Shown here: piece after piece, positions 17,529-26,447 of the stretch
Position numbering within the stretch: the first letter of the stretch is position 1
Layout of the letters: each line of letters starts with the position of its first letter
DNA from: Marinoscillum sp. MHG1-6
GTDB lineage: Bacteria > Bacteroidota > Bacteroidia > Cytophagales > Cyclobacteriaceae
Direction: 5' to 3'
Assembly (NCBI RefSeq): GCF_024714475.1
Contig: NZ_JAMZMI010000004.1
Coordinates: 124,001 to 188,000, forward strand
Length of the DNA stretch: 64,000 nt
Program-made: the position numbers and the translations under genes
Notes under the pieces: model-generated
Seen by the model: only the letters and a program-made list of their open reading frames with translations
The model's database searches: none
Told to the model about the DNA's origin: nothing

Positions 17529-18298
17529 CTTTGTCTTTGGGTCAATGCATCTAATATGCCATTTTCGATTTCTGTTTTGGCATACTCATATCCAAATTCG
17601 TAAATCTCTCTGGCTTTATTAAACGAGAACGCACTGAATTGACTCAGTCCCGGAGGCTCCAGAAACAAATCACACTTTTTCTTTTGACCGTAGGCCAATT
17701 GAGTGACTGTCATCATCATCGTCCTCTCCATTAAGTTACGCCAGTTTGATAAATTAAACTTCGGATCTATAGGATTACAATGTAAGGCGATAATAAAATC
17801 TGCCTGCTTCTTAATAGGTGACACCGGTAAATTATCCAGAATTCCCCCATCTACGAGGTATCTTGAATTGATTTTTACCGGATCAAAGACTACTGGTATA
17901 CTACACGAGGCCAAAAGCGGTTTGATCAATTGTCCTTTCTTAAAGACTTTGATTTTCCCTTTACGAATGTCTGTTGTTGTAACCCGGAAAGGAAGATCAA
18001 GACTTTCAAAGGTGTCTTCCGGAAAATACTTCTCAAGCTCCCTTGCTGCCTTTTCGATGCGTAGAAAACTCCTTCTGTTTAGTGCCAGTTGAAAGGCATC
18101 AAACATACTCGTCTTCTCAATAAATTCGAGGGTTTCTTTGGGCGTGTAGTTGGCGGCTATGAAAGCCCCGACAATAGCTCCGGCACTTACACCGGAGACA
18201 ATGTCGAACTTGATATCTTCTTCCTGCAATGCCTGAATAACACCGAGATGAGAAATACCCCTAGCGCCCCCACCAGACAATACAAGACCGATTTTCAT
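17525..18298 (-). CDS. patatin-like phospholipase (RssA-like)
   Basis: A 257-residue serine lipase/esterase of the bacterial patatin family. The oxyanion-hole motif 'SGGGARG' is at residues 8-14, the nucleophile elbow 'GVSAG' has Ser38, and the catalytic Asp150 lies in 'VDGGILDN', completing the Ser-Asp dyad. No signal peptide is present, so it is cytoplasmic or membrane-peripheral. It sits between accA (6-base gap) and a PlsC-type gene (overlap), a lipid-metabolism unit. Confidence 0.9.
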   Translation of the reverse strand: MKIGLVLSGGGARGISHLGVIQALQEEDIKFDIVSGVSAGAIVGAFIAANYTPKETLEFIEKTSMFDAFQLALNRRSFLRIEKAARELEKYFPEDTFESLDLPFRVTTTDIRKGKIKVFKKGQLIKPLLASCSIPVVFDPVKINSRYLVDGGILDNLPVSPIKKQADFIIALHCNPIDPKFNLSNWRNLMERTMMMTVTQLAYGQKKKCDLFLEPPGLSQFSAFSFNKAREIYEFGYEYAKTEIENGILDALTQRQR

Positions 18299-18304
18299 TT
18301 TATA

Positions 18305-19249
18305 TTATTGATAAGCTCCCATTGAACCAAATTTCTCAATTCTTTGAGAGATGCGCTCGTCTGGTTTTAACTTATTTAGTTCCTTAATGTTTGTAAGGAT
18401 TGCCTTTTTTAATTCAGTTGCAGAAGCTTTCATGTCCAGGTGTGCACCACCAAGAGGCTCTCTGATCACTCCGTCAACAAGCTTGTTTCCAAGCATATCA
18501 GTTGCGGTTAACTTAAGTGCTTCAGCCGCTTGTTCCTTGTAGTCCCATGTTCTCCATAGGATCGCAGAACAGTTTTCTGGAGAGATCACTGAATACCATG
18601 AATTTTCCATCATTAACACACGGTCTCCGATTCCTATTCCCAGGGCACCGCCGGAGGCACCTTCACCGATAATGACACATACTACCGGAACCTTAAGCGT
18701 CATCATCTCCTTAAGGTTTCTGGCAATAGCTTCACCTTGTCCTCGCTCCTCTGCTTCGATACCAGGATAAGCTCCGGGAGTATCTATAAGCGTTACAATG
18801 GGAACATTGAACTTCTCCGCCATTTTCATAAGTCTGAGTGCTTTTCTGTAACCATCCGGGTTAGCCATTCCGAAATTTCGGATTTGACGCTGTTTAGTGT
18901 TTCTACCTTTCTGGTGACCAATCACCATCACCGACTGACCATCTATGTCTACCAGTCCTCCTACCATAGCTTTATCGTCTTTTACAGCGCGATCACCATG
19001 TAGTTCAATAAACTCGTTAGAAATTTCATAGATATAGTCCAGGCAATAAGGACGGTCTGGATGTCTCGACAATTGAACCCGCTGCCATCTGGTCAGGTTC
19101 TCAAAAGTATCTTTCTTCAGCTTAAGGATTTTGTCTTCCAACTTTTTCACAGCATCTGAAACGTCTACATCGCTTTGCTGAGCTAATTGTTTCATATCAC
19201 TCAACTTGTTTTCAAGCTCAACGATAGGCTTTTCGAAATCTAAGTGCAT
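18305..19249 (-). CDS. accA: acetyl-CoA carboxylase carboxyltransferase subunit alpha
   Basis: Alpha subunit of the carboxyltransferase that makes malonyl-CoA for fatty acid synthesis. It has 314 residues, the normal length. Seen are the N-terminal helix '[13 protein letters not shown]', '[14 protein letters not shown]', '[18 protein letters not shown]', and the CoA/oxyanion region '[10 protein letters not shown]'-type (here '[18 protein letters not shown]') with '[19 protein letters not shown]'. A -7 promoter-like element lies 21 bases upstream. It is the first gene of a lipid operon with the patatin and PlsC-type genes. Confidence 0.97.
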   Translation of the reverse strand: MHLDFEKPIVELENKLSDMKQLAQQSDVDVSDAVKKLEDKILKLKKDTFENLTRWQRVQLSRHPDRPYCLDYIYEISNEFIELHGDRAVKDDKAMVGGLVDIDGQSVMVIGHQKGRNTKQRQIRNFGMANPDGYRKALRLMKMAEKFNVPIVTLIDTPGAYPGIEAEERGQGEAIARNLKEMMTLKVPVVCVIIGEGASGGALGIGIGDRVLMMENSWYSVISPENCSAILWRTWDYKEQAAEALKLTATDMLGNKLVDGVIREPLGGAHLDMKASATELKKAILTNIKELNKLKPDERISQRIEKFGSMGAYQ

Positions 19250-19269
19250 AGGTTGAATTTAGTTCGGCA

Positions 19270-19277
19270 CAAAGGTA
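19270..19277 (-). promoter_or_regulatory. probable -7 promoter element of accA
   Basis: On the minus strand the sequence reads TACCTTTG, matching the Bacteroidota -7 consensus TAnnTTTG. It lies 20 bases before the accA ATG. I do not see a clear -33 TTG at the right distance, so this is a partial match. Confidence 0.4.
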
Positions 19278-19341
19278 TGTAGAAAACGGATTTGAAGATT
19301 TTAGATTGTGGATAAAAACATGAAATTAATTGAAAAGAGAT

Positions 19342-19373
19342 GTTGGAATTGAAAAACCGTCGGTATACTTTTG
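19342..19373 (+). promoter_or_regulatory. probable promoter of the tRNA-Asp gene
   Basis: TACTTTTG at 19366-19373 fits the -7 consensus TAnnTTTG exactly, and GTTG at 19342-19345 can serve as the -33 element with a 20-base spacer. The tRNA begins 17 bases further on. Confidence 0.55.
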
Positions 19374-19390
19374 CATCACCATTAACAAAC

Positions 19391-19464
19391 GGTGTGGTAG
19401 TTCAGCTGGTTAGAATGCCTGCCTGTCACGCAGGAGGTCGCGGGTTCGAGTCCCGTCCATACCG
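19391..19464 (+). tRNA. tRNA-Asp (GTC anticodon)
   Basis: The cloverleaf can be folded by eye. The acceptor stem is GGTGTGG with CCATACC (one G-U pair), with discriminator G. The D-arm lies around AGTTCAGCTGGTTAGAAT. The anticodon stem is CCTGC/GCAGG with loop CTGTCAC, so the anticodon is GTC (Asp). The T-arm is CGGGTTCGAGTCCCG. CCA is not encoded (the sequence continues CACAAA). Confidence 0.95.
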
Positions 19465-19468
19465 CACA

Positions 19469-19502
19469 AAATGCCTTGAGATAAACTCAGGGCATTTTTT
19501 TT
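19469..19502 (+). terminator. rho-independent terminator after tRNA-Asp
   Basis: The inverted repeat AAATGCCTTGAG / CTCAGGGCATTT with a short loop is followed by a T-run. It begins five bases after the tRNA. Confidence 0.85.
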
Positions 19503-20036
19503 GCCCTTCGGGGATAAAATGGGGACCCGAAATTCACAAAAATTATCGACTGAATCATTCTCTGAAGGATCAGCCATTCTTTATTAGCTTCTTTACTTAA
19601 GGGGCAAATAATGCATCAAACAATATTCCCCCAAGAAGATTGCGTATTTCCAGCTATAACTCCTATCCATCAATTAAAAACCGCCATCCGTCCATTTACT
19701 CGTCTTGATATCGGTTGTCCTGCTTACACTTGCATCGAACAAACAACGATGACCATGGAAGATTTAATTATTGGCCTGATTTTGATCCTTTGTATGGAAA
19801 TTACCAAAAGATGTGACTTTAAATTCAAGCCACGTACGAAACGTCTACCCCCTATGCCTATTTCTCATAAGGTATTCGATTTAAGTTGACCAAGTCAACC
19901 ATGTAGATCCTGACGAAAAAATAAGTAAGCGGGAAAAGCTTGGGACTAACATCATTTCAGGCACTATTCTGGTTTTGGAGCTAATACATGACCCAGTTAT
20001 CAGAATAATTTGTAGGATAAGTAACTCGACTACTTC
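19503..20036. other. non-coding stretch between tRNA-Asp and a gene fragment
   Basis: About 530 bases without a convincing gene. One open frame (19611-19889, 92 codons) has irregular composition with scattered Cys and Pro and no recognisable domain, so I do not call it. There is no integrase, no direct copy of the tRNA 3' end, and no insertion-sequence end that I can see. The position after a tRNA and before a duplicated, truncated gene suggests a decayed integration site, but that is inference. Confidence 0.4.
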
Positions 20037-20240
20037 GTGAATGAATCAATTACCGGTCTAATATTACTCATAATCACTTTTCTGCTGGCCTTAATTAGCT
20101 TGATGATCCTATCCCCGATACCTCAGGATCAATACCATCACCATTTCAGCGATACAAAGAAAATATTGCACATTCCCAATTTTTGGAATACGGTATCCAA
20201 CCTTCCCTTCAACCTTTCCAGGCTACTATACAACAGCTAA
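20037..20240 (+). pseudogene. truncated copy of the ceramidase-like gene found at 21347
   Basis: From the GTG at 20037 the frame gives 67 codons whose first 56 or so match the start of the protein at 21347. Shared segments include 'MILSPIPQDQ', 'HHFSDTKKIL', 'IPNFWN' and 'SNLPF'. After 'SNLPF' the similarity stops abruptly and the frame ends within about 10 codons. The two copies are alike at the nucleotide level over about 190 bases but have diverged clearly, so the duplication is not recent. The fragment has only the first membrane helix and none of the later catalytic residues. Confidence 0.8.
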
Positions 20241-20312
20241 TAAGTAAGCTGATAAACAACGCTCGATCGAGCAAAACGCATATAATTGCATTATATTCGA
20301 CCTTTAAGGTCC

Positions 20313-21314
20313 ATGCAGGATCACATCAATAAATCATTTAAAGAAAAATTTATGGGATGGTTCAGCGACCCAGTCAATGCCGTGGGTGATGCGGTAGAAG
20401 GAGCAGCAAATGCCGTAGGTGAATTTGTTTCTGATGCAGTAGAGACCATAGGTGATGCAACATCTGATGGTCTTGATGCCATAGGCGGTAATGTTCCTGT
20501 TTGGAGTCATATAATGGAATGGCTGGGGGCAGTCGTTTCTTCAATTACTGACTTTATTGGGATTGTCATAAAGGCTGCTTTTGGGGTTCTCGGAGGGTTA
20601 ATTGGAGGGGGCATCAGAATCTTAAGTGGAATTATAAGTCTTAATTGGAACTTAATTAAAACTGGTCTTAGCAACATTTGGAATTCAATATTTGGTGGGA
20701 TTGTATTAGTTGTATTGGGTTTATTAGGAGCAATACAGCAGGTAATTCCCTGGATTCAGGCTAAAGAACGTGCGTTGACTGACGAGGAAATTGAGGATAT
20801 GCGACGGATATTTGGGGCTTCTATCGCATTCTACAACGTTAGAATCGTGGAAGGTAGACGAGCCGGGTTGTATTCCTTCTCTGATCGGGAAATAGTCATT
20901 GGCAATACGGTCTATATGAAAGACCACAACCCCAATGCGGAACGTGACCGCTTAGCACATGAATTGGTACACGTGTGGCAATATCAAAATAAAGGCTCCA
21001 GGTATATTTCAGATGCCATCAATGCCCAACTTTTCATCAATGATGCCTATGACTGGGCAAAGGAGGTTTCAGCGGGCATTGAAGAATGGATTGAGTTTAA
21101 TCCTGAAGCACAGGGGGAGTTAATAAAAGACCTGTATTTTTATGGAAAACTGATCATCACATCAAATACCAAAGGAGAGTTTTTTGACGCTAATGAAAAG
21201 AACCTGGGCGTCTTTAACTTTGGCAATCCTGCAGTTTCCCATACTGCTTTGGCTTACAATGCTTGGGATGAACTGTGTGGTGAACGTTCTCAACGTTTAT
21301 CTAATCTTATTTAA
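20313..21314 (+). CDS. Vgr-related / DUF4157-like protein with an HExxH motif
   Basis: A 333-residue protein (ATG 20313; a TTG 27 bases upstream is possible). Residues 15-60 are an amphipathic Ala/Asp/Val-rich repeat-like helix ('DAVEGAANAVGEFVSDAV'), and 60-150 are Gly/Ile-rich and hydrophobic with membrane-active character. Residues about 155-240 resemble the domain of 'vgr-related' and DUF4157 proteins: 'ALTDEEIEDMRRIFGASI', then 'HELVHVWQYQ' at about 216-225, an HExxH zinc-protease-type motif. The C-terminal 100 residues are unassigned. Related domains occur in effectors of contractile injection and other secretion systems. No signal peptide is seen. It lies between two copies of a ceramidase-like gene. 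Confidence 0.7.
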   Translation: MQDHINKSFKEKFMGWFSDPVNAVGDAVEGAANAVGEFVSDAVETIGDATSDGLDAIGGNVPVWSHIMEWLGAVVSSITDFIGIVIKAAFGVLGGLIGGGIRILSGIISLNWNLIKTGLSNIWNSIFGGIVLVVLGLLGAIQQVIPWIQAKERALTDEEIEDMRRIFGASIAFYNVRIVEGRRAGLYSFSDREIVIGNTVYMKDHNPNAERDRLAHELVHVWQYQNKGSRYISDAINAQLFINDAYDWAKEVSAGIEEWIEFNPEAQGELIKDLYFYGKLIITSNTKGEFFDANEKNLGVFNFGNPAVSHTALAYNAWDELCGERSQRLSNLI

Positions 21315-21346
21315 CTGACTCATTTTAGAAAACGTAAAAGAACTTT

Positions 21347-22093
21347 TTGGAAAACAGGTCAATTGTAGGTCGAGTAATTCTAATTGTTACATTTATTCTG
21401 GCTCTAGCAGGATTGATGATCCTATCCCCTATACCTCAGGATCAATCCTATCATCACTTCAGCGATACAAAGAAAATATTGGGCATTCCTAATTTTTGGA
21501 ATGTGGCATCCAATCTTCCCTTCCTGTTGGTTGGAATCATAGGTATGATAAAGTCTTTTCCAATGGTATCCTTGAGAACACAGTATTTGACTTTTTTCCT
21601 TGGGGTATCCCTGGTTTCTACCGGATCGCCCTATTATCATCTATCTCCAAATGACGCTACACTGGTCTGGGACAGATTGCCAATGACCGTAGGATTCATG
21701 GCGCTATTATCAGTAATCGTGAGCGAGTACATTAACCAAAGAATAGGTCGTCGACTGTTTATTCCACTGCTGCTCATTGGGATGCTTTCTGTTTGGTATT
21801 GGGCATTCTTTGATGATCTTAGTTTTTACCTGCTGGTTCAGTATTATCCAATGATTGCTATCCCAGTGATGTTGATCTTCTATAAATCAAAACAGCTAGA
21901 GACCAAAGGATATTGGCTACTGATCCTGGCCTACCTGATTGCAAAAATTTTCGAATACTATGATGCTGAGGTTCATGCTTTAGTATTTCTAAGTGGGCAT
22001 TCACTAAAGCATATCATGGCAGCTCTGGGTATTTATCTATTCATCACATCTCACATCGCGGATCAGAGAAAAGCCTCCCGAACGAATTCTTGA
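21347..22093 (+). CDS. ceramidase-like membrane hydrolase (CREST superfamily)
   Basis: A 248-residue protein with about seven membrane helices. Conserved features of the alkaline ceramidase/CREST group are present: 'FWNVASNLPFLLVGIIG' (about 45-61), 'GSPYYHLSPNDATLVWDRLPM' (about 93-113, with Ser, His and Asp of the metal site) and 'SGHSLKHIMAALG' (about 218-230, HxxxH). These residues usually bind Zn and cleave an amide bond in a lipid. The start is a TTG at 21347, giving MENRSIVG; no ATG fits. The first 56 residues are repeated in a truncated form about 1.3 kb upstream. The lipid substrate is unknown; sphingolipids are common in Bacteroidota. Confidence 0.78.
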   Translation: MENRSIVGRVILIVTFILALAGLMILSPIPQDQSYHHFSDTKKILGIPNFWNVASNLPFLLVGIIGMIKSFPMVSLRTQYLTFFLGVSLVSTGSPYYHLSPNDATLVWDRLPMTVGFMALLSVIVSEYINQRIGRRLFIPLLLIGMLSVWYWAFFDDLSFYLLVQYYPMIAIPVMLIFYKSKQLETKGYWLLILAYLIAKIFEYYDAEVHALVFLSGHSLKHIMAALGIYLFITSHIADQRKASRTNS

Positions 22094-22114
22094 CAATTAA
22101 TAGGTACCCTCCTA

Positions 22115-22149
22115 AACAAAAAAAAGCCTGCTTCATTCGAAGCAGGCTT
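22115..22149 (-). terminator. terminator of the thrS-infC-rpmI-rplT operon
   Basis: A perfect inverted repeat, AAGCCTGCTTC / GAAGCAGGCTT, with an ATTC loop. On the minus strand it is followed by a long T-run (the A-run at 22116-22125 on the plus strand). It lies just downstream of rplT and can also stop transcription from the convergent ceramidase-like gene. Confidence 0.88.
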
Positions 22150-22172
22150 CATCAACAAGTGTCGTTAAGAAT

Positions 22173-22517
22173 TTATTTTACTTTTTCTACGATCGCTTTA
22201 AAAGCTTCCGGATTGTTCATCGCTAGATCGGCAAGAACCTTTCTGTTGATGTCAATGTTCGCAGCTTTCAATTTGCCCATGAATACAGAATATGACATGT
22301 CGTATTCTCTCACACCGGCGTTGATACGCTGTATCCAAAGTGCTCTAAATTCTCTTTTCTTAGCTTTTCTATCACGGTACGCATACTGCATACCTTTTTC
22401 GATTGCGTTTTTAGCAACCGTCCATACATTTTTTCTTCTACCAAAGTACCCTTTGGCTTGCTTCATCGCCTTTTTACGACGTGTTCTTGAAGCTACATGA
22501 TTTACTGATCTTGGCAT
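22173..22517 (-). CDS. rplT: 50S ribosomal protein L20
   Basis: 114 residues, normal for L20, which binds 23S rRNA early in large-subunit assembly. The N-terminus '[30 protein letters not shown]' in part and '[21 protein letters not shown]' are diagnostic. It is the last gene of the thrS-infC-rpmI-rplT order. In other bacteria L20 represses its own operon by binding mRNA; I cannot tell whether that occurs here. Confidence 0.98.
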   Translation of the reverse strand: MPRSVNHVASRTRRKKAMKQAKGYFGRRKNVWTVAKNAIEKGMQYAYRDRKAKKREFRALWIQRINAGVREYDMSYSVFMGKLKAANIDINRKVLADLAMNNPEAFKAIVEKVK

Positions 22518-22596
22518 TTCTACTTACTTTTTGACAATTGGCGTTTGAAATTCAAAACTTGCACAAACCAATCATCGGGTTAAAAAATAAACCTAA

Positions 22597-22791
22597 TTAA
22601 AGGTGAAGCATGAACTTCACGTTGTTGATGTCACTCTTATGAACAAGAGTAGCATGCGTCAAATTACGCTTTTGCTTAGTCTCCTTCTTAGTAAGAATGT
22701 GACTCTTAAAAGCGTGCTTTCTTTTGATTTTTCCGGTACCCGTCAGTTTAAATCTCTTCTTGGCACTGGAATTAGTTTTTAATTTCGGCAT
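22597..22791 (-). CDS. rpmI: 50S ribosomal protein L35
   Basis: A 64-residue, very basic protein with the L35 wording '[20 protein letters not shown]' and '[13 protein letters not shown]'. It lies 11 bases after infC and 79 bases before rplT, the conserved order. Confidence 0.98.
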   Translation of the reverse strand: MPKLKTNSSAKKRFKLTGTGKIKRKHAFKSHILTKKETKQKRNLTHATLVHKSDINNVKFMLHL

Positions 22792-22802
22792 TTCGCTAAT
22801 TT

Positions 22803-23360
22803 TTATTTTTTCTTACTTGTTGATTTCGGTGCTAGTATGATAGACATCCTTTTACCTTCAAGCTTGGGAAGCAATTCAACTTTACCCAATTCCTCCAAAG
22901 CCTGAGCAAACTTTAGCAACAGGATCTCTCCTCTATCTTTAAAAACAATGGATCTACCCACGAAATGAACGTAAGCTTTCACCTTAGCTCCCTCTTCCAA
23001 AAACTTTCTGGCATGGTTTAACTTGAAGTTAAAGTCATGATCATCAGTATTCGGACCAAAACGGATCTCTTTGATCACCGTTTTCTGAGCCTTGGCTTTG
23101 ATCTCCTTTTGTTTCTTCTTTTGCTCGTATTTGAACTTAGAGTAATCTATAATCTTACAAACAGGAGGATCTGCATTTGGCGAGATCTCCACTAAGTCCA
23201 ATCCTTGCTCTTTAGCCATAGTAAGCGCTTTGTTGGTTGGATATACATCCACATCCACATTTTCGCCTACTACACGAACTTCACGAGCAGTAATTCTTTC
23301 ATTTACTTTATAAGGCTCTTCTACACGCCCCCTATAAGGTTTTCTAAATGGTCTGCTAAT
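22803..23360 (-). CDS. infC: translation initiation factor IF-3 with a likely AUU start
   Basis: IF-3 binds the 30S subunit and checks start-codon and initiator tRNA. The conserved N-terminal domain '[21 protein letters not shown]' lies upstream of the first GTG (23258), so that GTG cannot be the start. Going upstream in frame there is no ATG, GTG or TTG before the TAA at 23367-23369. The only fitting initiator is ATT at 23358-23360, giving 185 residues starting (M)[11 protein letters not shown]. In E. coli infC also begins with AUU and IF-3 represses its own synthesis through it. The C-terminal domain is '[21 protein letters not shown]' and onward. Confidence 0.9.
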   Translation of the reverse strand: MSRPFRKPYRGRVEEPYKVNERITAREVRVVGENVDVDVYPTNKALTMAKEQGLDLVEISPNADPPVCKIIDYSKFKYEQKKKQKEIKAKAQKTVIKEIRFGPNTDDHDFNFKLNHARKFLEEGAKVKAYVHFVGRSIVFKDRGEILLLKFAQALEELGKVELLPKLEGKRMSIILAPKSTSKKK

Positions 23361-23442
23361 AGTTAATTAAGGTTTTGTTCTACCATTTTTTAAAACGAAC
23401 GCAAATATCGCATAATTTTTTGCATATATAAAATGCAGTTTC

Positions 23443-25386
23443 TTAATTATTTATTTGCGTTTCTATCTGATTTTTAAAGAATTCGATGAATTCCTTCACA
23501 TTCATGGTGCCTTGATCACCGTGTCCTTGCTGCCGAACTGAAACCGTTTTGTCCTGAGCTTCCTTGTCGCCAACAATGAGCATGTAAGGTATCTTTTTTA
23601 CTTCAGCATCGCGTATTTTTTTTCCGATCTTTTCATCACGTTCATCCAAAATACCTCGGATGTCATTTTCCTGAAGCGTAGTATACAGCTCTTTGGCATA
23701 ATCGTGGTACTTCTCAGAGATCGGAAGGATCGCAATCTGCTCCGGCGCTAACCACAATGGGAACCTCCCTGCAGTACTTTCAATCAGGATCGCAACAAAG
23801 CGCTCCATTGAACCGAATGGCGCACGGTGGATCATCACAGGTCTATGCTTTTGGTTATCCGCGCCCATATAATCCAGCTCAAAGCGTTGAGGCAGGTTAT
23901 AATCTACCTGGATCGTGCCTAATTGCCAGCTTCTTCCGAGAGCATCTTTTACCATGAAATCCAATTTGGGACCATAGAAAGCCGCCTCTCCTGTTTCTAC
24001 CACAGTATTCAATCCTTTCTCAGCAGCAACCTCAGCGATCTCTCTTTCTGCTCTATCCCAATCCTCATCTTTCCCGATATATTTATCAGGATTTTCCGGA
24101 TCCCTTAATGAAATCTGAGCCGTAAACTCTTTGAATCCTAATGCATTAAACACATAAAGCACCAGGTCAATAACTTTGGAAAACTCTTCTTTTACCTGGT
24201 CGGGTCTACAAAAGATATGCGCATCATCCTGAGTGAAACCCCTCACCCTTGTCAGGCCGTGCAGCTCACCACTTTGCTCATATCTATAAACTGTTCCAAA
24301 TTCCGCAAAGCGTACCGGTAGCTCCTTGTAAGATCTCGGTCTGGCCTTGTACATCTCACAATGATGCGGGCAATTCATTGGTTTCAATAAAAACTCCTCA
24401 TCCTCAGCAGGAGTGCGGATTGGCTGAAAAGAATCGGCTCCATACTTCGCATAGTGACCCGAAGTCACATAGAGTTCCTTCCCTCCAATGTGCGGAGAAA
24501 CAACCTGATCGTAGCCCGCTTTTACCTGTGCCTTCTTAAGGAAATTTTCCAGACGCTCCCTCAACACAGCCCCTTTCGGCAGCCATAAGGGAAGCCCTTT
24601 CCCTACTTTTTCTGAGAAAGTAAATAACTCCAGTTCCTTTCCAATCTTCCTGTGATCTCTCTTCTTAGCTTCCTCAAGCATTTCAAGGTACTCTGTAAGT
24701 TCCTTCTGCTTGGGGAATGAAATACCATAAAGCCTGGTCAACTGCTTTCTTTTTTCATCTCCTCTCCAATAGGCACCGGCAACATTTAAGATTTTGGCTG
24801 CCTTGATAAATCCTGTATTTGGAATGTGTGGCCCCCTACATAAATCGGTAAAGTTTCCCTGGGTATAAAAGGTTATGGTACCATCTTCCAGGTCATCTAT
24901 CAGCTCTAATTTGTATTCGTCCCCCTTTTCCTGATAGTATTTTATGGCATCAGCTTTACTGATTGATGCTCTTTCATATTGGTTCTTTTGACGTGCAAGC
25001 TCCAGCATTTTATCTTCAAGAGCCTTAAGGTTCTCAGCATCAAACTCCTGATCACCAAAGTCAACGTCATAGTAAAAACCATTATCAATGGCCGGACCGA
25101 TACCGAACTTTACACCCGGATAGAGTGCTTCCAACGCTTCGGCAAGCAAGTGAGCCGATGAGTGCCACATGGTGGACTTCCCCTCCTTATCATTCCATGT
25201 CAGAAGTGTGACCTCAGCGTCAGATTCAATCGGTCTAAAGGAATCGACTACCGTTCCGTTGACCTTAGCTGCCAGTACATTTCTGGCCAATCCCTCACTA
25301 ATGCTGGAAGCAATTTCCAACGCAGTCACCCCCTTGGGGTAGTTTCTCACACTGCCATCAGGCAAAGTGATCTTAATCTCACTCAT
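23443..25386 (-). CDS. thrS: threonine--tRNA ligase
   Basis: Class II aminoacyl-tRNA synthetase of 647 residues, full length. Domains in order are TGS (about 1-62), the SAD editing domain with '[11 protein letters not shown]' and '[10 protein letters not shown]' (about 63-225), the catalytic core with '[14 protein letters not shown]' (zinc Cys and the class II region), motif 2 '[15 protein letters not shown]', motif 3 '[15 protein letters not shown]', and the anticodon-binding domain from about 540. It is followed by infC after 82 bases. The ATG overlaps the stop of the upstream TPR lipoprotein by 4 bases. Confidence 0.98.
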   Translation of the reverse strand: MSEIKITLPDGSVRNYPKGVTALEIASSISEGLARNVLAAKVNGTVVDSFRPIESDAEVTLLTWNDKEGKSTMWHSSAHLLAEALEALYPGVKFGIGPAIDNGFYYDVDFGDQEFDAENLKALEDKMLELARQKNQYERASISKADAIKYYQEKGDEYKLELIDDLEDGTITFYTQGNFTDLCRGPHIPNTGFIKAAKILNVAGAYWRGDEKRKQLTRLYGISFPKQKELTEYLEMLEEAKKRDHRKIGKELELFTFSEKVGKGLPLWLPKGAVLRERLENFLKKAQVKAGYDQVVSPHIGGKELYVTSGHYAKYGADSFQPIRTPAEDEEFLLKPMNCPHHCEMYKARPRSYKELPVRFAEFGTVYRYEQSGELHGLTRVRGFTQDDAHIFCRPDQVKEEFSKVIDLVLYVFNALGFKEFTAQISLRDPENPDKYIGKDEDWDRAEREIAEVAAEKGLNTVVETGEAAFYGPKLDFMVKDALGRSWQLGTIQVDYNLPQRFELDYMGADNQKHRPVMIHRAPFGSMERFVAILIESTAGRFPLWLAPEQIAILPISEKYHDYAKELYTTLQENDIRGILDERDEKIGKKIRDAEVKKIPYMLIVGDKEAQDKTVSVRQQGHGDQGTMNVKEFIEFFKNQIETQINN

Positions 25387-26447
25387 TCGACTAATTTCTT
25401 TGGTTGTAATTCCGGAATAGGCATTCGTTCCTGTTCCTCTCTTAAACGCCGCAAATATGCAATTTTTCGAGCAACAATCTGAGCTCGTTGCGAAGCAATT
25501 GAATCTGTGGTATCCCGGGAGACCAATGTATTAAATAACGCATAAGAGGAGCTCAGCCACCCTCTCTCTTCCTGAATGTCCGCTTTAAGAAATACCACAT
25601 TTCGTGATGAATCTTCTAACAGAATAGCATTCACGCAATTAATTGCTGAATCATATCTACCAATTTCCCTGTACCAATCTGCCAATTGAACCAATGATTC
25701 AGACTGATCGTAGGGTTTTATCAGATCAATGGCCTGCTCTACACTATCCATCCCATGTAGTGCCCTGGCCAGTAATAATGTCCTTTCAAATCCTTCAGGC
25801 TGCTCGTCCCCGGCTGTCAGAATTTCGTATGCCTTGTTAAAATACCCTTGCTGAATCAGTTGAGGAACGTAAAGCCTTTCCGCCAATCTATTACCCGGAT
25901 CAAGGTTCACCAACTGCTGAAAATAGCGCATTTGGCCAACACTGTCTTTGATTTCAATGGACTGCATGGCGGCAAATTCATAGCTATCTTTCGACTTGAA
26001 TTGATCAACATACTCCCGGATCAAACCAATGGCACTCAGCTTATCCACTCCCTTAATGGATGATTTGATCCGGTATTGTGCTAATTCCTCATCCAGGCCA
26101 TGATAAAACTCCCACCGGTCCAGAAGACTTACAAGATCTGAATGTTTTTCGTTGCTGAGATAGTATTGAAGGAACATGGCCACACTCTGCTTATTCAATC
26201 CATACTTTTCTAGGTACACATCCAGATAAGTTATGGAGGATTCCGGCCAATCAAGTTTCTCACAATAAAAAAGAATCTGCCTCAACGTCTTATCAGAGGG
26301 TTTTTCATCATAGACCGATTTGAGTTCAGCCAGTGCTCTTTGATAAAAATCTGTATTGACTGTCGGCATCTCTATCCTTTGATCATTGCTTTGGCCGCAA
26401 GACCATAAGATGGTCACACCTAAAAATAAAATGATAATTCTCTGCAC
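25383..26447 (-). CDS. TPR-like repeat lipoprotein
   Basis: A 354-residue protein with signal peptide and lipobox 'ILWSC', so Cys17 is likely lipidated. The rest is all-helical with degenerate tetratricopeptide repeats (for example '[36 protein letters not shown]' in pieces, and '[22 protein letters not shown]'). The start is GTG 26447, which shares one base with the stop of the DUF5686 gene, and the stop overlaps thrS by 4 bases. The unit DUF5686-lipoprotein-thrS is thus tightly packed. The role is likely a scaffold at the cell envelope; no partner can be named. Confidence 0.7.
   Translation of the reverse strand: MQRIIILFLGVTILWSCGQSNDQRIEMPTVNTDFYQRALAELKSVYDEKPSDKTLRQILFYCEKLDWPESSITYLDVYLEKYGLNKQSVAMFLQYYLSNEKHSDLVSLLDRWEFYHGLDEELAQYRIKSSIKGVDKLSAIGLIREYVDQFKSKDSYEFAAMQSIEIKDSVGQMRYFQQLVNLDPGNRLAERLYVPQLIQQGYFNKAYEILTAGDEQPEGFERTLLLARALHGMDSVEQAIDLIKPYDQSESLVQLADWYREIGRYDSAINCVNAILLEDSSRNVVFLKADIQEERGWLSSSYALFNTLVSRDTTDSIASQRAQIVARKIAYLRRLREEQERMPIPELQPKKLVE

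Noticed and set aside
19611-19889. 92-codon open frame after the tRNA
   Set aside because: The composition is irregular, with no recognisable motif and no neighbour it belongs to; the region looks like decayed sequence.
19391-20036. A genomic island with attachment sites at tRNA-Asp
   Set aside because: I found no integrase and no repeat of the tRNA 3' end in the following sequence; only the position is suggestive.
20261-20272. Perfect palindrome GCTCGATCGAGC before the Vgr-related gene
   Set aside because: It is a single 12-base copy without a partner site or promoter context; it could occur by chance.
22803-23258. infC starting at the GTG 23258
   Set aside because: This would remove about 34 residues of the conserved N-terminal domain, including '[15 protein letters not shown]'.
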